From Enhydrobacter sp. (GTDB lineage: Bacteria; Pseudomonadota; Alphaproteobacteria; Reyranellales; Reyranellaceae): a stretch of 64,000 nt of DNA. Location of the stretch: assembly GCA_025808875.1 (NCBI GenBank), contig CP075528.1:1610473-1674472 (forward strand). Reading direction: 5' to 3'. Within the stretch, counting starts at the first letter, position 1. Every line of letters starts with the position of its first letter. The notes beneath the pieces are model-generated. The model had not been told where the DNA came from, ran no database searches, and was given only the letters and a program-made list of their open reading frames with translations. The position numbers and the translations under genes are program-made. Of the stretch, positions 1 to 8,453 are shown in pieces.

Positions 1-343
1 CTTCCCAGTCGCCCGGCTGCAGGTCGGGCAGGGGTGCGGCCCGGCGGATCGTGGCCGCATTGACGAGGATGTCGAGCCCGCCCAACCGTCGGGCCGCCAG
101 TTCCACGAGTTGCTGCGCGGCGCCAGGAGAAGCGATGCTCTCGGTGAACGGCAAGGCCCGCGGTCCGATGGCCCGCGCCGCCGCGCGTGCCACCTCGGGA
201 TCGGCGCCGTCGCCGGCCGGCGACGTGCCGTTGTCGGCGACGACCAGGTTCACACCCTGCGTTGCCAATAGATCGGCGATGGCACGGCCGAGCCCTCGGC
301 CACCGCCGGTCACGATGGCGATTCGCCCTGAGAGCACGGTCAC
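1..343 (-). CDS. SDR family NAD(P)-dependent oxidoreductase (3' part outside window)
   Basis: This is the N-terminal 114 residues of a short-chain dehydrogenase/reductase; the gene runs off the left edge. A Rossmann glycine motif TGGGRGLG lies at residues 12-19, an acidic residue follows beta-2 (VVADNG), and LDILVNAA matches the SDR NNAG-type motif. The GTG start overlaps the stop of the upstream ferredoxin reductase (ATGTGA), so the two are translationally coupled and probably act in one oxidative pathway. The Tyr-Lys catalytic pair lies beyond the window, so the substrate cannot be judged. Confidence 0.85.
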   Translation of the reverse strand, partial: MTVLSGRIAIVTGGGRGLGRAIADLLATQGVNLVVADNGTSPAGDGADPEVARAAARAIGPRALPFTESIASPGAAQQLVELAARRLGGLDILVNAATIRRAAPLPDLQPGDWE

Positions 344-1377
344 ATTTCTGCTCCGGTCTTGCGGCCGGCCCGTGCCATCTCGGCGGCGGTGTAGAAGGCG
401 TCGGCGTGGATGTCATCGCGCCGCATGCCACGCCGCTCGAACAGCAGCGTCGCCGCCTCGACCATGGCCGGCGGCCCGGCGAGGTATGCCATGCAGCCGT
501 CGAGATCGGCGAGGTCGGCGGCGGCCGCCTCATGGACGAGACCGCGCCGCAAATCCGTGTCGGCGCCTTCGCTCAGGACCGGCACGAAGCGCAGATTGGC
601 GTGGCGCTCCGCCAGTCCGGCGAAGTGGTCGTGCAGGTAGAGGTCGCGCCGCTCGCGAACGCCGAAATAGAGATGGATGGGCTGCGGCAGGCCGAGCGCC
701 AGGGCGTGCTCGACGATCGACTTGATCGGTGCCAGGCCCGAACCGCCGGCGACGGCGACGATCGGACCGCGATGACTCTCGCGCAGATGGGACGTGCCGA
801 ATGGCCCCTCGACGCGCACGGAATGGCCGACGGCGAGCCTCTCGGCGACATGCGCGCTGGCGCCACCGCTGGCCGTACGCCTGACGTGGAACTCGAGCAT
901 CGGATCGCCGGGCACGTTGGCCATCGAATAGTCGCGCGGCGGACAATCGCCGAAGGTCACGGAGGCGAACTGGCCGGCGGAGAAGGCGAGGGGACCGTCC
1001 GACTCGATCGCCAGCCGCACCCGCTTGATGTCGTGCGTAGCGTCGTCGAGTGCGGTGACGCGACACTGAAGAGTGCGACGCGGATGGGTGACGACGTCAT
1101 CCTCTTCCAGCCAGGCGATCCTCGAATCGGCGCGCGCGACCGCGCGACAAGCGAGGAACAGGCCCCGGGCCCGCTCGTCGTCGCCCAGCGCGAAGTCGGA
1201 GTAGCCCGCCATCGCCACCTCGCCCTCGAGCAGGCGCGACTTGCAGGCACCGCAATTGCCCGACTGGCAGCCGAACGGATAGTCGATGCCGGCGGCGAGA
1301 GCGGCGTGCAACAGGAAGGCGCGGGGAGACACCTCGATGGTGCGGCCGGGCTGGACAATGCGAACCTTGAACGTCAT
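340..1377 (-). CDS. 2Fe-2S ferredoxin / FAD / NAD(P)H reductase component of an oxygenase
   Basis: A 345-residue electron-transfer protein. The N-terminal plant-type ferredoxin domain has cysteines at 37, 42, 45 and 77 (GCQSGNCGAC and LACRA). An FNR-like FAD domain follows with RDYSMAN, then an NAD(P)-binding domain with GGSGLAPI. This order is that of naphthalene/benzoate dioxygenase-type and CDP-4-keto-6-deoxyglucose reductase-type proteins, which pass electrons from NAD(P)H to an oxygenase. No oxygenase subunit is visible in the window; it may lie to the left, beyond the coupled SDR gene. The start is the ATG giving MTFKVRI; the frame stays open upstream, but that stretch crosses the divergent MarR gene and is a shadow. 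A MarR regulator and a dyad lie directly upstream, suggesting effector-controlled expression. Confidence 0.88.
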   Translation of the reverse strand: MTFKVRIVQPGRTIEVSPRAFLLHAALAAGIDYPFGCQSGNCGACKSRLLEGEVAMAGYSDFALGDDERARGLFLACRAVARADSRIAWLEEDDVVTHPRRTLQCRVTALDDATHDIKRVRLAIESDGPLAFSAGQFASVTFGDCPPRDYSMANVPGDPMLEFHVRRTASGGASAHVAERLAVGHSVRVEGPFGTSHLRESHRGPIVAVAGGSGLAPIKSIVEHALALGLPQPIHLYFGVRERRDLYLHDHFAGLAERHANLRFVPVLSEGADTDLRRGLVHEAAAADLADLDGCMAYLAGPPAMVEAATLLFERRGMRRDDIHADAFYTAAEMARAGRKTGAEM

Positions 1378-1399
1378 GAAGGCGATACCGGGCGGGAAA

Positions 1400-1420
1400 A
1401 TTGTTTGATCCCCAAACAAT
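1400..1420. promoter_or_regulatory. Operator-like perfect dyad between ferredoxin reductase and marR
   Basis: ATTGTTTG, five bases (ATCCC), then CAAACAAT: a perfect 8-bp inverted repeat. It sits 22 bases before the reductase start and 21 bases before the marR start. Size, symmetry and AT-rich arms in a GC-rich genome fit a MarR-dimer site covering both divergent promoters. Binding is inferred from position only. Confidence 0.7.
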
Positions 1421-1441
1421 CGCGGTCTACCACTGCGGCTC

Positions 1442-1906
1442 ATGGGGAGTCCACCTGCCAAGGCGCTCGATCGCGGCCTGCTGCCGGGCCTGCTGGGATA
1501 TGCGTTGCGTCGCACGCAGTCGGCGGTGTTCGGCGACTTTGCCGCGACCTTCGCACAGGCGGGCGAGGCACTGACGCCGGGCGAGTTCGGCCTGCTCGTG
1601 CTGGTCGATCGCAATCCCGGACTAAGCCAGATGGCGCTGGCCCGCGCGCTGGGAATCGATCGCTCGACCCTGGTCCCCATCCTCAACCGCCTGCAGACAC
1701 GTGGCTTCCTCGTCCGTCGGCGCTCGCCGACCGACGGCCGCACCCATGCGCTTGCCCTCACGCCGCCGGGCGAGAAGGCGCTCGAACGCTTCGCCCGTCT
1801 GGTGCGCCAGCACGAGAAGCGCATCTCGGCGCGCCTTTCGGCGGCCGAAACGCGCTCGCTGATCGAGCTGCTCGGCAAGGTGCGCAACGGCGCGCGTTCG
1901 CTATAG
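1442..1906 (+). CDS. MarR family winged-helix transcriptional regulator
   Basis: A 154-residue protein with MarR architecture: N-terminal helix for dimerisation, then the winged helix (LSQMALARALGIDRSTLVPILNRLQTRGFLVRRRS at about 60-95, followed by the wing DGRTHALALTPPGEKAL). MarR proteins usually repress a divergent operon and are released by aromatic or lipophilic ligands. The gene is divergent from the ferredoxin reductase with a perfect dyad between them, so that operon and the regulator itself are the expected targets. The thioesterase gene follows after 10 bases and is probably cotranscribed. Confidence 0.87.
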   Translation: MGSPPAKALDRGLLPGLLGYALRRTQSAVFGDFAATFAQAGEALTPGEFGLLVLVDRNPGLSQMALARALGIDRSTLVPILNRLQTRGFLVRRRSPTDGRTHALALTPPGEKALERFARLVRQHEKRISARLSAAETRSLIELLGKVRNGARSL

Positions 1907-1916
1907 TCCGCGCCCC

Positions 1917-2390
1917 ATGACGTCCAGCCATCCCGACTTCGCCAACGTCGCGCGCGATTCGCTCACCGACGCCGACATGCTGGCCTTGCTCCGGACCAAT
2001 ACTCCCGGCCCGGTTAAACTGCTCAACGGCGAGGTTCTCGATCTCGAATCGGCGCGCGGCACCTGCCGCATGCGCTTCGAGATCGTGCCGGGCTTTTGCC
2101 ATTCCGGTGGCAGGATCTGCCAGGGCGGATTCCTCACCGGCATGGTCGACTCGGCGATGGCGCACGCGGCGATGGCGAGGGGCAAGCTTGCCGTCGCCGT
2201 GCCGACGCTCGAGCTGAAGATGAGCTTCTTCGAAGCCGCCGGCCCCGGTTTCGTCGTCGCCGAGGGCCGCGTCATGCGTTGGGGCGGCTCGGTCGGCTTC
2301 CTCGATGGCGACATCAGGGACGAACAGGGCCGCCTCATCGTCCACGCCACCTCCACCATCAAGATCGTGCGGCCGAAGGCTCGACCGTAG
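1917..2390 (+). CDS. PaaI-like hotdog-fold thioesterase
   Basis: A 157-residue single hotdog domain. The central helix region GGFLTGMVDSAMAHAAM keeps the conserved Asp of PaaI-type acyl-CoA thioesterases, but the usual HGG before it reads QGG. LELKMSFFEAAGPG is the expected strand over the active site. Family members hydrolyse CoA thioesters, often aromatic ones such as phenylacetyl- or hydroxybenzoyl-CoA. It lies 10 bases after marR and probably belongs to its regulon. The His-to-Gln change leaves activity open; substrate unknown. Confidence 0.8.
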   Translation: MTSSHPDFANVARDSLTDADMLALLRTNTPGPVKLLNGEVLDLESARGTCRMRFEIVPGFCHSGGRICQGGFLTGMVDSAMAHAAMARGKLAVAVPTLELKMSFFEAAGPGFVVAEGRVMRWGGSVGFLDGDIRDEQGRLIVHATSTIKIVRPKARP

Positions 2391-2399
2391 CCCTTCGGG

Positions 2400-3149
2400 T
2401 CACGCATTCCTGTGTCCGATCACATCGGCGAGCGGCGCGGCGAGACCTGTCGAGTCCTTCGGCCCCGGCCGGCGGTAGGTACCGGCCGTCGCCTTGCGCG
2501 GCTTCAGACGTACCAACCCCTCGGCCATCACGACGGCGGCCTGAATGCCGTCGACCAGCGGTACCGGCACGCGGTCGCGCACCTTGGTGGCGAGGCCCGC
2601 GAGCGGCGCGCCGGCCAGGATGACGACATCGGCGCCGTTCTCCGCAACGGTGCGGTTGGCGAGGTCGACGAGCAGCTGCTCCTTCTCTTCCTGCACCTCG
2701 TCGATCGACCGGAAGGACTGGTCGAGCATGCGGATGGCGGCGCAGCGGCTGGTCATGCCGTGCCAGTCGACGATCTCGGCGAACCACGGTTCGAGCGACT
2801 TGGAGAAGCTCACGATCGAGAAGGAGCGGCCGAGCGTGCAGGCCACCAGCATCGCCGCCTCGGCCATGCCGACCACGGGAAAGTCGAACAGCTCTCGCGC
2901 GCCGCCGAGCCCCGGATCGCCGAAGGCGGCGACGATGGCGGCATCCATCGTGCCGCGTCGCTCGGCCAGCATCTCCAGCATGACGGCCGAGCCGATCGCC
3001 GCCTCGGCCCGCGTGGCGATGTAGGGCACGCCGCGCGGCGCGGTCATGGCGATCAGCTCCGTGCCCACGCTGGCCACCAGCCTGCCGGAATCGATCAGGC
3101 GCTGCGTGACGCCGGCCGAAGTGTTGGGATTGGCGACGAGGATTTTCAT
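2400..3149 (-). CDS. Asp/Glu/hydantoin racemase-fold protein with both catalytic cysteines replaced
   Basis: A 249-residue protein starting MKILVANPNTSAGVT, typical of the hydantoin/allantoin racemase branch of the Asp/Glu racemase superfamily. That branch uses two cysteines, one before FGDPG and one in an LGC(A/T)G-like loop. Here the first position is Ala75 (VAAFGDPG) and the second loop reads ILAGAPLAG (residues 177-185), without Cys. The fold is clear but two-base racemisation looks unlikely, so a lyase, isomerase or binding role is possible. It is followed in operon order on the minus strand by no close partner; the PNPOx-like gene and DUF815 lie upstream. Confidence 0.82.
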   Translation of the reverse strand: MKILVANPNTSAGVTQRLIDSGRLVASVGTELIAMTAPRGVPYIATRAEAAIGSAVMLEMLAERRGTMDAAIVAAFGDPGLGGARELFDFPVVGMAEAAMLVACTLGRSFSIVSFSKSLEPWFAEIVDWHGMTSRCAAIRMLDQSFRSIDEVQEEKEQLLVDLANRTVAENGADVVILAGAPLAGLATKVRDRVPVPLVDGIQAAVVMAEGLVRLKPRKATAGTYRRPGPKDSTGLAAPLADVIGHRNA

Positions 3150-3178
3150 GGTGTGACCTGCGCAAGTTCCATGCCGGG

Positions 3179-3769
3179 TCAACCGCCCTTCAGGCGCGCC
3201 ACTTCGTCCTCCAGCTCCTTGATGCGCTGCACGAGCTTGTCGATCCCGGGGGCGATTTCGGCTTCGGAATAACGCGGCACGATGTGCTGTCGGCAGTTGA
3301 TGTCCCAAGCCTCGAGCGCGAAGACGATCGCGCGCTGCGGCTTCGCCCGATAGGACGGATCGACCAGCCGCTCCATCAACTCGAGGTCGCCCTCGACCGC
3401 ACGGGCGCGGCCCCACAGCTTGACCCGCTGTTGGGTGGCGAAGTGCGGGATGAAGATGTGGGCGCGGTCGTTTTCCTTCAGATGCCCGAGCGTGATGTAC
3501 TGGCGATTGCCGGCGAAGTCGGCGAAGGCGAGCGTATGGGTGCCGATGGTCTTGAGGAAGCCGGGCGGCCCGCCGCGATGCTGCAGGTAAGGCCGGCCAT
3601 CGAGACTTGCCGTCGCCATGAAGAAGGTGTCGACGGCGGCGAGAAATTTCCGGAGATCGTCGGTGATCTCCGTCTTCCAGTCGCGACCCTCGAAGCTCGC
3701 GCGCGAGCCGAGGCGCTCCTGCTCCGCCTTGACCGCGGCCGAGAACAGGACGTCTTCGGCGCCGCTCAC
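3179..3769 (-). CDS. Pyridoxamine 5'-phosphate oxidase-like flavin-binding split-barrel protein
   Basis: A 196-residue protein. The core (about 45-150) shows the split barrel: FLAAVDTFFMATASLDGRPYLQHRGGPPGFLK, then FADFAGNRQYITLGHL and a strand pair with RVKLWGRARAVEG. This is the PNPOx-like family of FMN- or F420-type oxidoreductases; many have unknown substrates. The C-terminus is a short coiled coil (IDKLVQRIKELEDEVARLKGG). The GTG start is two bases past the DUF815 stop, and the frame upstream of it lies inside DUF815, so this start is preferred. Probably cotranscribed with DUF815. Confidence 0.8.
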   Translation of the reverse strand: MSGAEDVLFSAAVKAEQERLGSRASFEGRDWKTEITDDLRKFLAAVDTFFMATASLDGRPYLQHRGGPPGFLKTIGTHTLAFADFAGNRQYITLGHLKENDRAHIFIPHFATQQRVKLWGRARAVEGDLELMERLVDPSYRAKPQRAIVFALEAWDINCRQHIVPRYSEAEIAPGIDKLVQRIKELEDEVARLKGG

Positions 3770-3771
3770 GG

Positions 3772-4635
3772 TTACTCCAACTTCTTGCCGAGCTGGCCGG
3801 CGACTTCCTGGATGAACTGCCAGGCGACGCGGCCCGAGCGCGAGCCGCGCGTGACCGACCATTCGATCGCCTGCTTGCGCAAGGTCTCGACCGGCACGCC
3901 GAGTCCGTAGTGCTCGGCATAGGCCTCGATCATGGCGAAGAAGGTATCCTGGTCGGCGTTGTGGAAACCGAGCCACAGGCCGAAGCGGTCCGACAGCGAG
4001 ACCTTCTCCTCGACCGCCTCGGAGGGATTGATCGCCGTCGAGCGCTCGTTCTCGATCATGTCGCGCGGCATCAGGTGGCGGCGGTTGGACGTGGCATAGA
4101 AGACCACGTTGTCGGGCCGGCCCTCGATGCCGCCCTCGAGCACGGCCTTCAGCGACTTGTAGGCGGCGTCTTGGCCGTCGAACGAGAGATCGTCGCAGAA
4201 CACGACGAAGCGGCGCCTGCTGTCGCGCACGCGGCTGAGCAGCGCGGGCAGGGAGGGGATGTCCTCGCGATGGATCTCCACCAGGGCCAGCGGACCGGGC
4301 GGGCCGCCCAGCTCGCGGTTCACATGCGCGTGCACCGCCTTGACGATCGAGCTCTTGCCGGCGCCGCGCGAACCCCAGAGCAAGGCGTTGTTGGCCGGCA
4401 GTCCCGTGGCGAAGCGCCGGGTGTTCTCGAGCAGGGTCGCCTTCTGGTGGTCGACGCCCTTGAGCAGGTCGATGCTCACGCGGTTGACCCGGGCGACCGC
4501 CTCCAGCCGGTGCCCGGCAGCGTGCCAGACATAGGCCTCGGCCGCGGCCATGTCGGCGCTGGCCGGGGCAGCCGGGGCGAGCCGATCGAGGGCTTCGGCG
4601 ATGCGTGAAAGCGCGGCTTTAAGGTCTTGATCCAT
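3772..4635 (-). CDS. DUF815 family AAA+ ATP-binding protein
   Basis: A 287-residue P-loop ATPase. Walker A is GSRGAGKSS at 88-96, Walker B is VVFCDDLSF at about 140, and SNRRHLMP is a sensor-like segment; all are typical of DUF815, a family widespread in alphaproteobacteria without a settled role. The chosen ATG gives MDQDLKAAL; an in-frame ATG 15 bases upstream (MLRATMDQ) is possible, and neither has a strong ribosome site. The gene is divergent from yajC across 117 bases. Confidence 0.88.
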   Translation of the reverse strand: MDQDLKAALSRIAEALDRLAPAAPASADMAAAEAYVWHAAGHRLEAVARVNRVSIDLLKGVDHQKATLLENTRRFATGLPANNALLWGSRGAGKSSIVKAVHAHVNRELGGPPGPLALVEIHREDIPSLPALLSRVRDSRRRFVVFCDDLSFDGQDAAYKSLKAVLEGGIEGRPDNVVFYATSNRRHLMPRDMIENERSTAINPSEAVEEKVSLSDRFGLWLGFHNADQDTFFAMIEAYAEHYGLGVPVETLRKQAIEWSVTRGSRSGRVAWQFIQEVAGQLGKKLE

Positions 4636-4752
4636 CGTTGCCCGGAGCATGAAAGGGGGCGACCATATCGCCCGGGGCGCGCGTTGCAAAGACGCCGTCA
4701 GCCGCTATAGTCCGCGCGCTTTTTCGGCGGCCGGAAGGAATCGGAGCAGGCG

Positions 4753-5181
4753 ATGATCATATCCCAAGCATGGGCGCAGAGCGGCGGCGGTGGCAGTGGC
4801 GACTTCCTCGTCCAGCTCTTCCCGCTGATCCTCATCTTCATCGTCTTCTACTTCCTGCTGATCCGTCCGCAGCAGCAGAAGATGAGGGCGCAGCGCGAGA
4901 TGCTGTCCGGCGTCAAGCGCGGCGACCGGGTGGTCACCGGCGGCGGCATCATCGGCCTCGTGACCAAGGTGATCTCCGACAACGAGGTCCAGGTCGAACT
5001 GGCCGACGGCGTGCGGGTGCGCATCGTCAAGCAGACCATCACCGACATCGTCGCGCGCGGCGAATCGGTGCGCGGCCCCAAGGAGTCGGAAGAGGACGAC
5101 AAGCCCATGCTGCCGCCGGCCCCGCCGGCGTCGGAGCGCAGGAGCCTGCTCGGCAGCCTGTTCGGCGGCGGCAGGAAATAG
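4753..5181 (+). CDS. yajC: Preprotein translocase accessory subunit YajC
   Basis: A 142-residue single-span membrane protein. After a short glycine-rich N-terminus there is one hydrophobic segment (about 19-41, FLVQLFPLILIFIVFYFLLI), then RPQQQKMRAQREML and the VKRGDRVVTGGGIIG motif that identifies YajC. The C-terminal tail (ESEEDDKPMLPPAPP) is variable. YajC associates with SecDF to assist SecYEG. It heads a yajC-secD-secF operon, 26 bases before secD. Confidence 0.96.
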   Translation: MIISQAWAQSGGGGSGDFLVQLFPLILIFIVFYFLLIRPQQQKMRAQREMLSGVKRGDRVVTGGGIIGLVTKVISDNEVQVELADGVRVRIVKQTITDIVARGESVRGPKESEEDDKPMLPPAPPASERRSLLGSLFGGGRK

Positions 5182-5207
5182 CCGCATTGTCCGCATAGCA
5201 GGTCGGA

Positions 5208-6878
5208 ATGCTCAATCTCCCGCGCTGGCAGAACATCGTCATCATCGCCATCACGGTGCTGTCGGGGATATTCGCGCTGCCCAACCTGCTGCCGGCCGCG
5301 GTGCTCGACGCACTGCCGGGCTGGTACAGCCAGAGCCGCATCAATCTCGGCCTCGATCTGCGCGGCGGTGCGCACTTCTTGCTCGAGGCCGATCTGCGCG
5401 GCGTCATCAACGAGCGGCTCACCAACCTTTCGGATTCGCTGCGCGGCGAGCTGCGCAAGCAGCAGGTCGGCTACCGTGACGTCACCGTCGAGCCCGGCCG
5501 CGCCGTCGTCGTCAACCTGCGCGAGGAGGGGCAGCGCGCCAGGGCGATCGAGGCGATCCGCACGCTCGATCCGGCGCTGGCGATCTCCGGCGAGGGCGGC
5601 ACGATCCGCATCGCCTATTCCGACCAGGACCTGTTCCGCCGCAAGAAGGAAGTGATCGACCAGTCGATCGAGATCCTGCGCCGCCGCGTCGACGAGACCG
5701 GCACGCTCGAGCCCACGATCGTGCGCCAGGGCGACGAGCGCATCCTGCTGCAGGTGCCGGGCATCAAGGACACGTCCGATCTGAAGCGCAAGATCAACCA
5801 GACGGCCAAGCTCACCTTCCACCTCGTCAACGAGGACGTGGCGGCGACCGGCCAGAACATTCCGCCGACTTTGCCGCCGACGACCTATCTGGTGCCGACG
5901 CGCGAGGGCATGCAGGCGTTGCGCGCCACCAATCCGAAGGCCTGGGAAGACATCCAGTCCGCCAACCCGCGGCCCGGGCCGGAGCAGATCTGCCGGCGCT
6001 ACCAGCCGCAGTGTCTGCCGGTGTTCAAGAGGGTCGTGGTCGGCGGCGAGGATCTCGACGACGCCCGCGCCACCTTCGAGCAGCAGCAGGGCGGCCGGCC
6101 GATCATCTCCTTCACCTTCAATTCGGCCGGCGGCCGGGCCTTCTGCGCCGCCACGCGCGCCAACATCGGCAAGCGGCTCGCCATCCAGCTCGACAACGAG
6201 ATCATCAGCGCGCCCGTCGTGCAGAGCGCGATCTGCGGCGGCAGCGGCATCATCACCGGCCAGTTCACGACGCAGCAGACGCAGGAGCAGGCGTTGCTGC
6301 TGCGTTCCGGCGCGCTGCCCGCGACGCTCACCATCATCGAGGAGCGCACGGTGGGCGCCGACCTCGGCGCCGACGCCATCCGCGCCGGCACGGTCGCGGC
6401 GATCGTCGGCATCATCCTGGTCGCGGTGTTCATGTTCGTCGCCTACGGACCGGTATTCGGTGGCTTCGCCAACCTCGCCGTGGTGGTGAACCTCATGATG
6501 GTGTTCGCCGGCATGTCGGTTCTGGGCGCCTCGCTCACACTCCCGGGCATCGCCGGCCTGGTGCTGACCGTCGGCATGGCGGTCGATTCCAACGTGCTGA
6601 TCTACGAGCGGGTGCGCGAAGAGAAGGCGCTCGGCCGCTCTGCCTTCAGCTCGCTCGCCACGGGCTACGAACGCGCCATGTCCGCCATCATCGACGCCAA
6701 CCTGACGACGTTGGTCGCCGGCGTCCTGATGTTCAGCTTCGGATCCGGCCCGATCCGCGGCTTCGCGACGACCCTGTCGCTCGGCCTGCTGACCACGATG
6801 TTCAGCGCGACGATCTTCACCCGCATGCTGCTGGCGGCGTGGGTGCGCTGGCGGCGCCCGACCGAGCTGGTGATCTGA
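5208..6878 (+). CDS. secD: Protein translocase subunit SecD
   Basis: A 556-residue inner-membrane protein. It has one N-terminal span, the GLDLRGGAHFLLE motif (about 47-59), a periplasmic P1 domain carrying a short cysteine-containing insert (EQICRRYQPQCLP, about 264-276), and five C-terminal spans including SNVLIYERVREE, the conserved cytoplasmic-loop signature. With SecF it uses the proton gradient to pull substrates across SecYEG in the late stage of export. It is flanked by yajC and secF in the standard order. Confidence 0.97.
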   Translation: MLNLPRWQNIVIIAITVLSGIFALPNLLPAAVLDALPGWYSQSRINLGLDLRGGAHFLLEADLRGVINERLTNLSDSLRGELRKQQVGYRDVTVEPGRAVVVNLREEGQRARAIEAIRTLDPALAISGEGGTIRIAYSDQDLFRRKKEVIDQSIEILRRRVDETGTLEPTIVRQGDERILLQVPGIKDTSDLKRKINQTAKLTFHLVNEDVAATGQNIPPTLPPTTYLVPTREGMQALRATNPKAWEDIQSANPRPGPEQICRRYQPQCLPVFKRVVVGGEDLDDARATFEQQQGGRPIISFTFNSAGGRAFCAATRANIGKRLAIQLDNEIISAPVVQSAICGGSGIITGQFTTQQTQEQALLLRSGALPATLTIIEERTVGADLGADAIRAGTVAAIVGIILVAVFMFVAYGPVFGGFANLAVVVNLMMVFAGMSVLGASLTLPGIAGLVLTVGMAVDSNVLIYERVREEKALGRSAFSSLATGYERAMSAIIDANLTTLVAGVLMFSFGSGPIRGFATTLSLGLLTTMFSATIFTRMLLAAWVRWRRPTELVI

Positions 6879-6885
6879 GGCCGCC

Positions 6886-8061
6886 ATGCTGTGGAAACCG
6901 GTCCGACTCTTCACCTTCAAGCGGAAGTTCGACTTCCTGCGGTATCGCAAGGCCGCCTTGGTCATATCGAGCCTGATCAATGTCGCCGCACTGGTCGGCG
7001 CCTTCACCGTCGGCCTCAATTTCGGCATCGACTTCAGGGGCGGCATCGCCATCCAGGCCAAGGCGCGCGACGGCGTCGCCCAGCTCGACGCCCTGCGCGC
7101 GACGGTCGGCAACCTGAACGTCGGCGAAGTCGCGCTCCAGGAGTTCGGCGATCCCAGCACGGCCCTGATCCGCGTGCAGCGGCAGGATGCCGGACCGCAA
7201 TGCGTCGCCGGCGCCCAGCGGATCCTGCAGAAACGTGCCGGGCCCGACTGGCGGGTCGCGCCGGGGGCCGCCGGCACCGGCGACGTGCTGTTCACCGCGC
7301 CGTCGGCGCTCGATTCGACCGGCTGGCGCGACGCGGTGAGCCGGGTCGGGTTGACGGTCCAGGAGCGGCTGCTGCCGCGCGGCGCCAACACCACGGCGAA
7401 GGTCGACATGACCGTCGACCAGCAGGCCGAATGGTGCCAGCAGGTGGCGATCAAGCTGGTCGAGGATGCGATCGGCGACAGATACGAGATCGCCGGCACC
7501 GAGTCGGTCGGACCCAAGATCGGCGCCGAGCTGATGGAAACCGGAATCTGGGCGGTGCTCGCCACCATGGCGGCGATCGCGCTCTACGTCTGGTTCCGCT
7601 TCGAATGGCAGTTCGCCGTCGCGGCCCTGGTCGCCATGCTGCACGACGTGTTGTCGACCATCGGCCTGTTCGTGCTGCTGCAACTCGACTTCAACCTGGC
7701 GGCGCTGGCCGCCGTGCTGACCATCGCCGGCTATTCGATCAACGACACCGTCGTGGTCTTCGACCGCGTGCGCGAGAACATGCGCCGCTACAAGAAGCTC
7801 GGCCTGGTCGACCTGCTCAATCTCAGCCTCAACGAGACGCTGGCGCGCACCTTGATGACGTCGGCCACCGTCTTCGTGGCGATCCTGGCGCTGGTGCTGT
7901 TCGGCGGGCCGGTCCTCGCCAGCTTCTCGGTGGCGATGTTGTGGGGCGTCATCGTCGGTGTCTACTCGACGGTCTGGATCGCCTGCGCGGCGCTGGTCTA
8001 CATGAACTTCAGGCCCGAGCAGCTGCGGCCCAAGGAAGAGGCCGAGAAGGCCGAGGCATGA
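6886..8061 (+). CDS. secF: Protein translocase subunit SecF
   Basis: A 391-residue partner of SecD. FGIDFRGGIAIQ (about 46-57) is the SecF version of the LDLRGG motif, and GYSINDTVVVFDRVREN is the signature loop. Five spans follow the periplasmic P4 domain, which is longer than in E. coli SecF and contains CVAGAQRILQKRAGPDW. The gene starts 7 bases after secD and overlaps the next gene by ATGA, so yajC, secD, secF and the Mth938 gene form one transcript. Confidence 0.97.
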   Translation: MLWKPVRLFTFKRKFDFLRYRKAALVISSLINVAALVGAFTVGLNFGIDFRGGIAIQAKARDGVAQLDALRATVGNLNVGEVALQEFGDPSTALIRVQRQDAGPQCVAGAQRILQKRAGPDWRVAPGAAGTGDVLFTAPSALDSTGWRDAVSRVGLTVQERLLPRGANTTAKVDMTVDQQAEWCQQVAIKLVEDAIGDRYEIAGTESVGPKIGAELMETGIWAVLATMAAIALYVWFRFEWQFAVAALVAMLHDVLSTIGLFVLLQLDFNLAALAAVLTIAGYSINDTVVVFDRVRENMRRYKKLGLVDLLNLSLNETLARTLMTSATVFVAILALVLFGGPVLASFSVAMLWGVIVGVYSTVWIACAALVYMNFRPEQLRPKEEAEKAEA

Positions 8062-8453
8062 TGCCGCCGCGGCAGGACGGGCCTTCGGACAAGTCCCTGC
8101 CGACGCCCGACCCCGCGCAGGTGCAGCTGATCCGCGGCTACGGACCCGGCCGCTTCCTGATCGGCGAGCGCGAGTGGCGCGAGCCGGTGGTCGTCGCGCC
8201 GGCCGAAACGCGCGCCTGGCCGGTCGCGAGTGCCGAGGAGTTGTCGCCCGATACGATCGGCGGGCTGCCCGGCGTAGAGCTGCTGGTGGTCGGCTGCGGC
8301 GCGCGCACCGTCTTCGTGCCGCCCGACCGGCGCCAGGCGTTCAAGGCGGGCGGCGTGGCGCTGGAGGTCGTGGAAACAGGCGCGGCGTGCCGCATCTACA
8401 ACGTGCTGCTCGCCGAGGGACGGCGGGTGGCGGCGGCCCTGATTCCGCTATGA
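8058..8453 (+). CDS. Mth938-like (DUF498) domain protein
   Basis: A 131-residue soluble protein of the Mth938/NDUFAF3 family: IRGYGPGRFLIGEREW, LPGVELLVVGCGART, then GVALEVVETGAACRIYNVLLAEGRRVAAALIPL. The eukaryotic homologue NDUFAF3 is a complex I assembly factor; the bacterial role is not established. It is coupled to secF (ATGA at 8058-8061) and to the downstream LysE gene (ATGATG at 8450). In several alphaproteobacteria it lies between secF and a squalene/phytoene-synthase-like gene, which here follows about 1.4 kb later. Confidence 0.9.
   Translation: MMPPRQDGPSDKSLPTPDPAQVQLIRGYGPGRFLIGEREWREPVVVAPAETRAWPVASAEELSPDTIGGLPGVELLVVGCGARTVFVPPDRRQAFKAGGVALEVVETGAACRIYNVLLAEGRRVAAALIPL

Noticed and set aside
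4848-7568. A 906-codon minus-strand frame opposite secD/secF
   Set aside because: Antisense shadow; secD and secF on the plus strand carry all family motifs.
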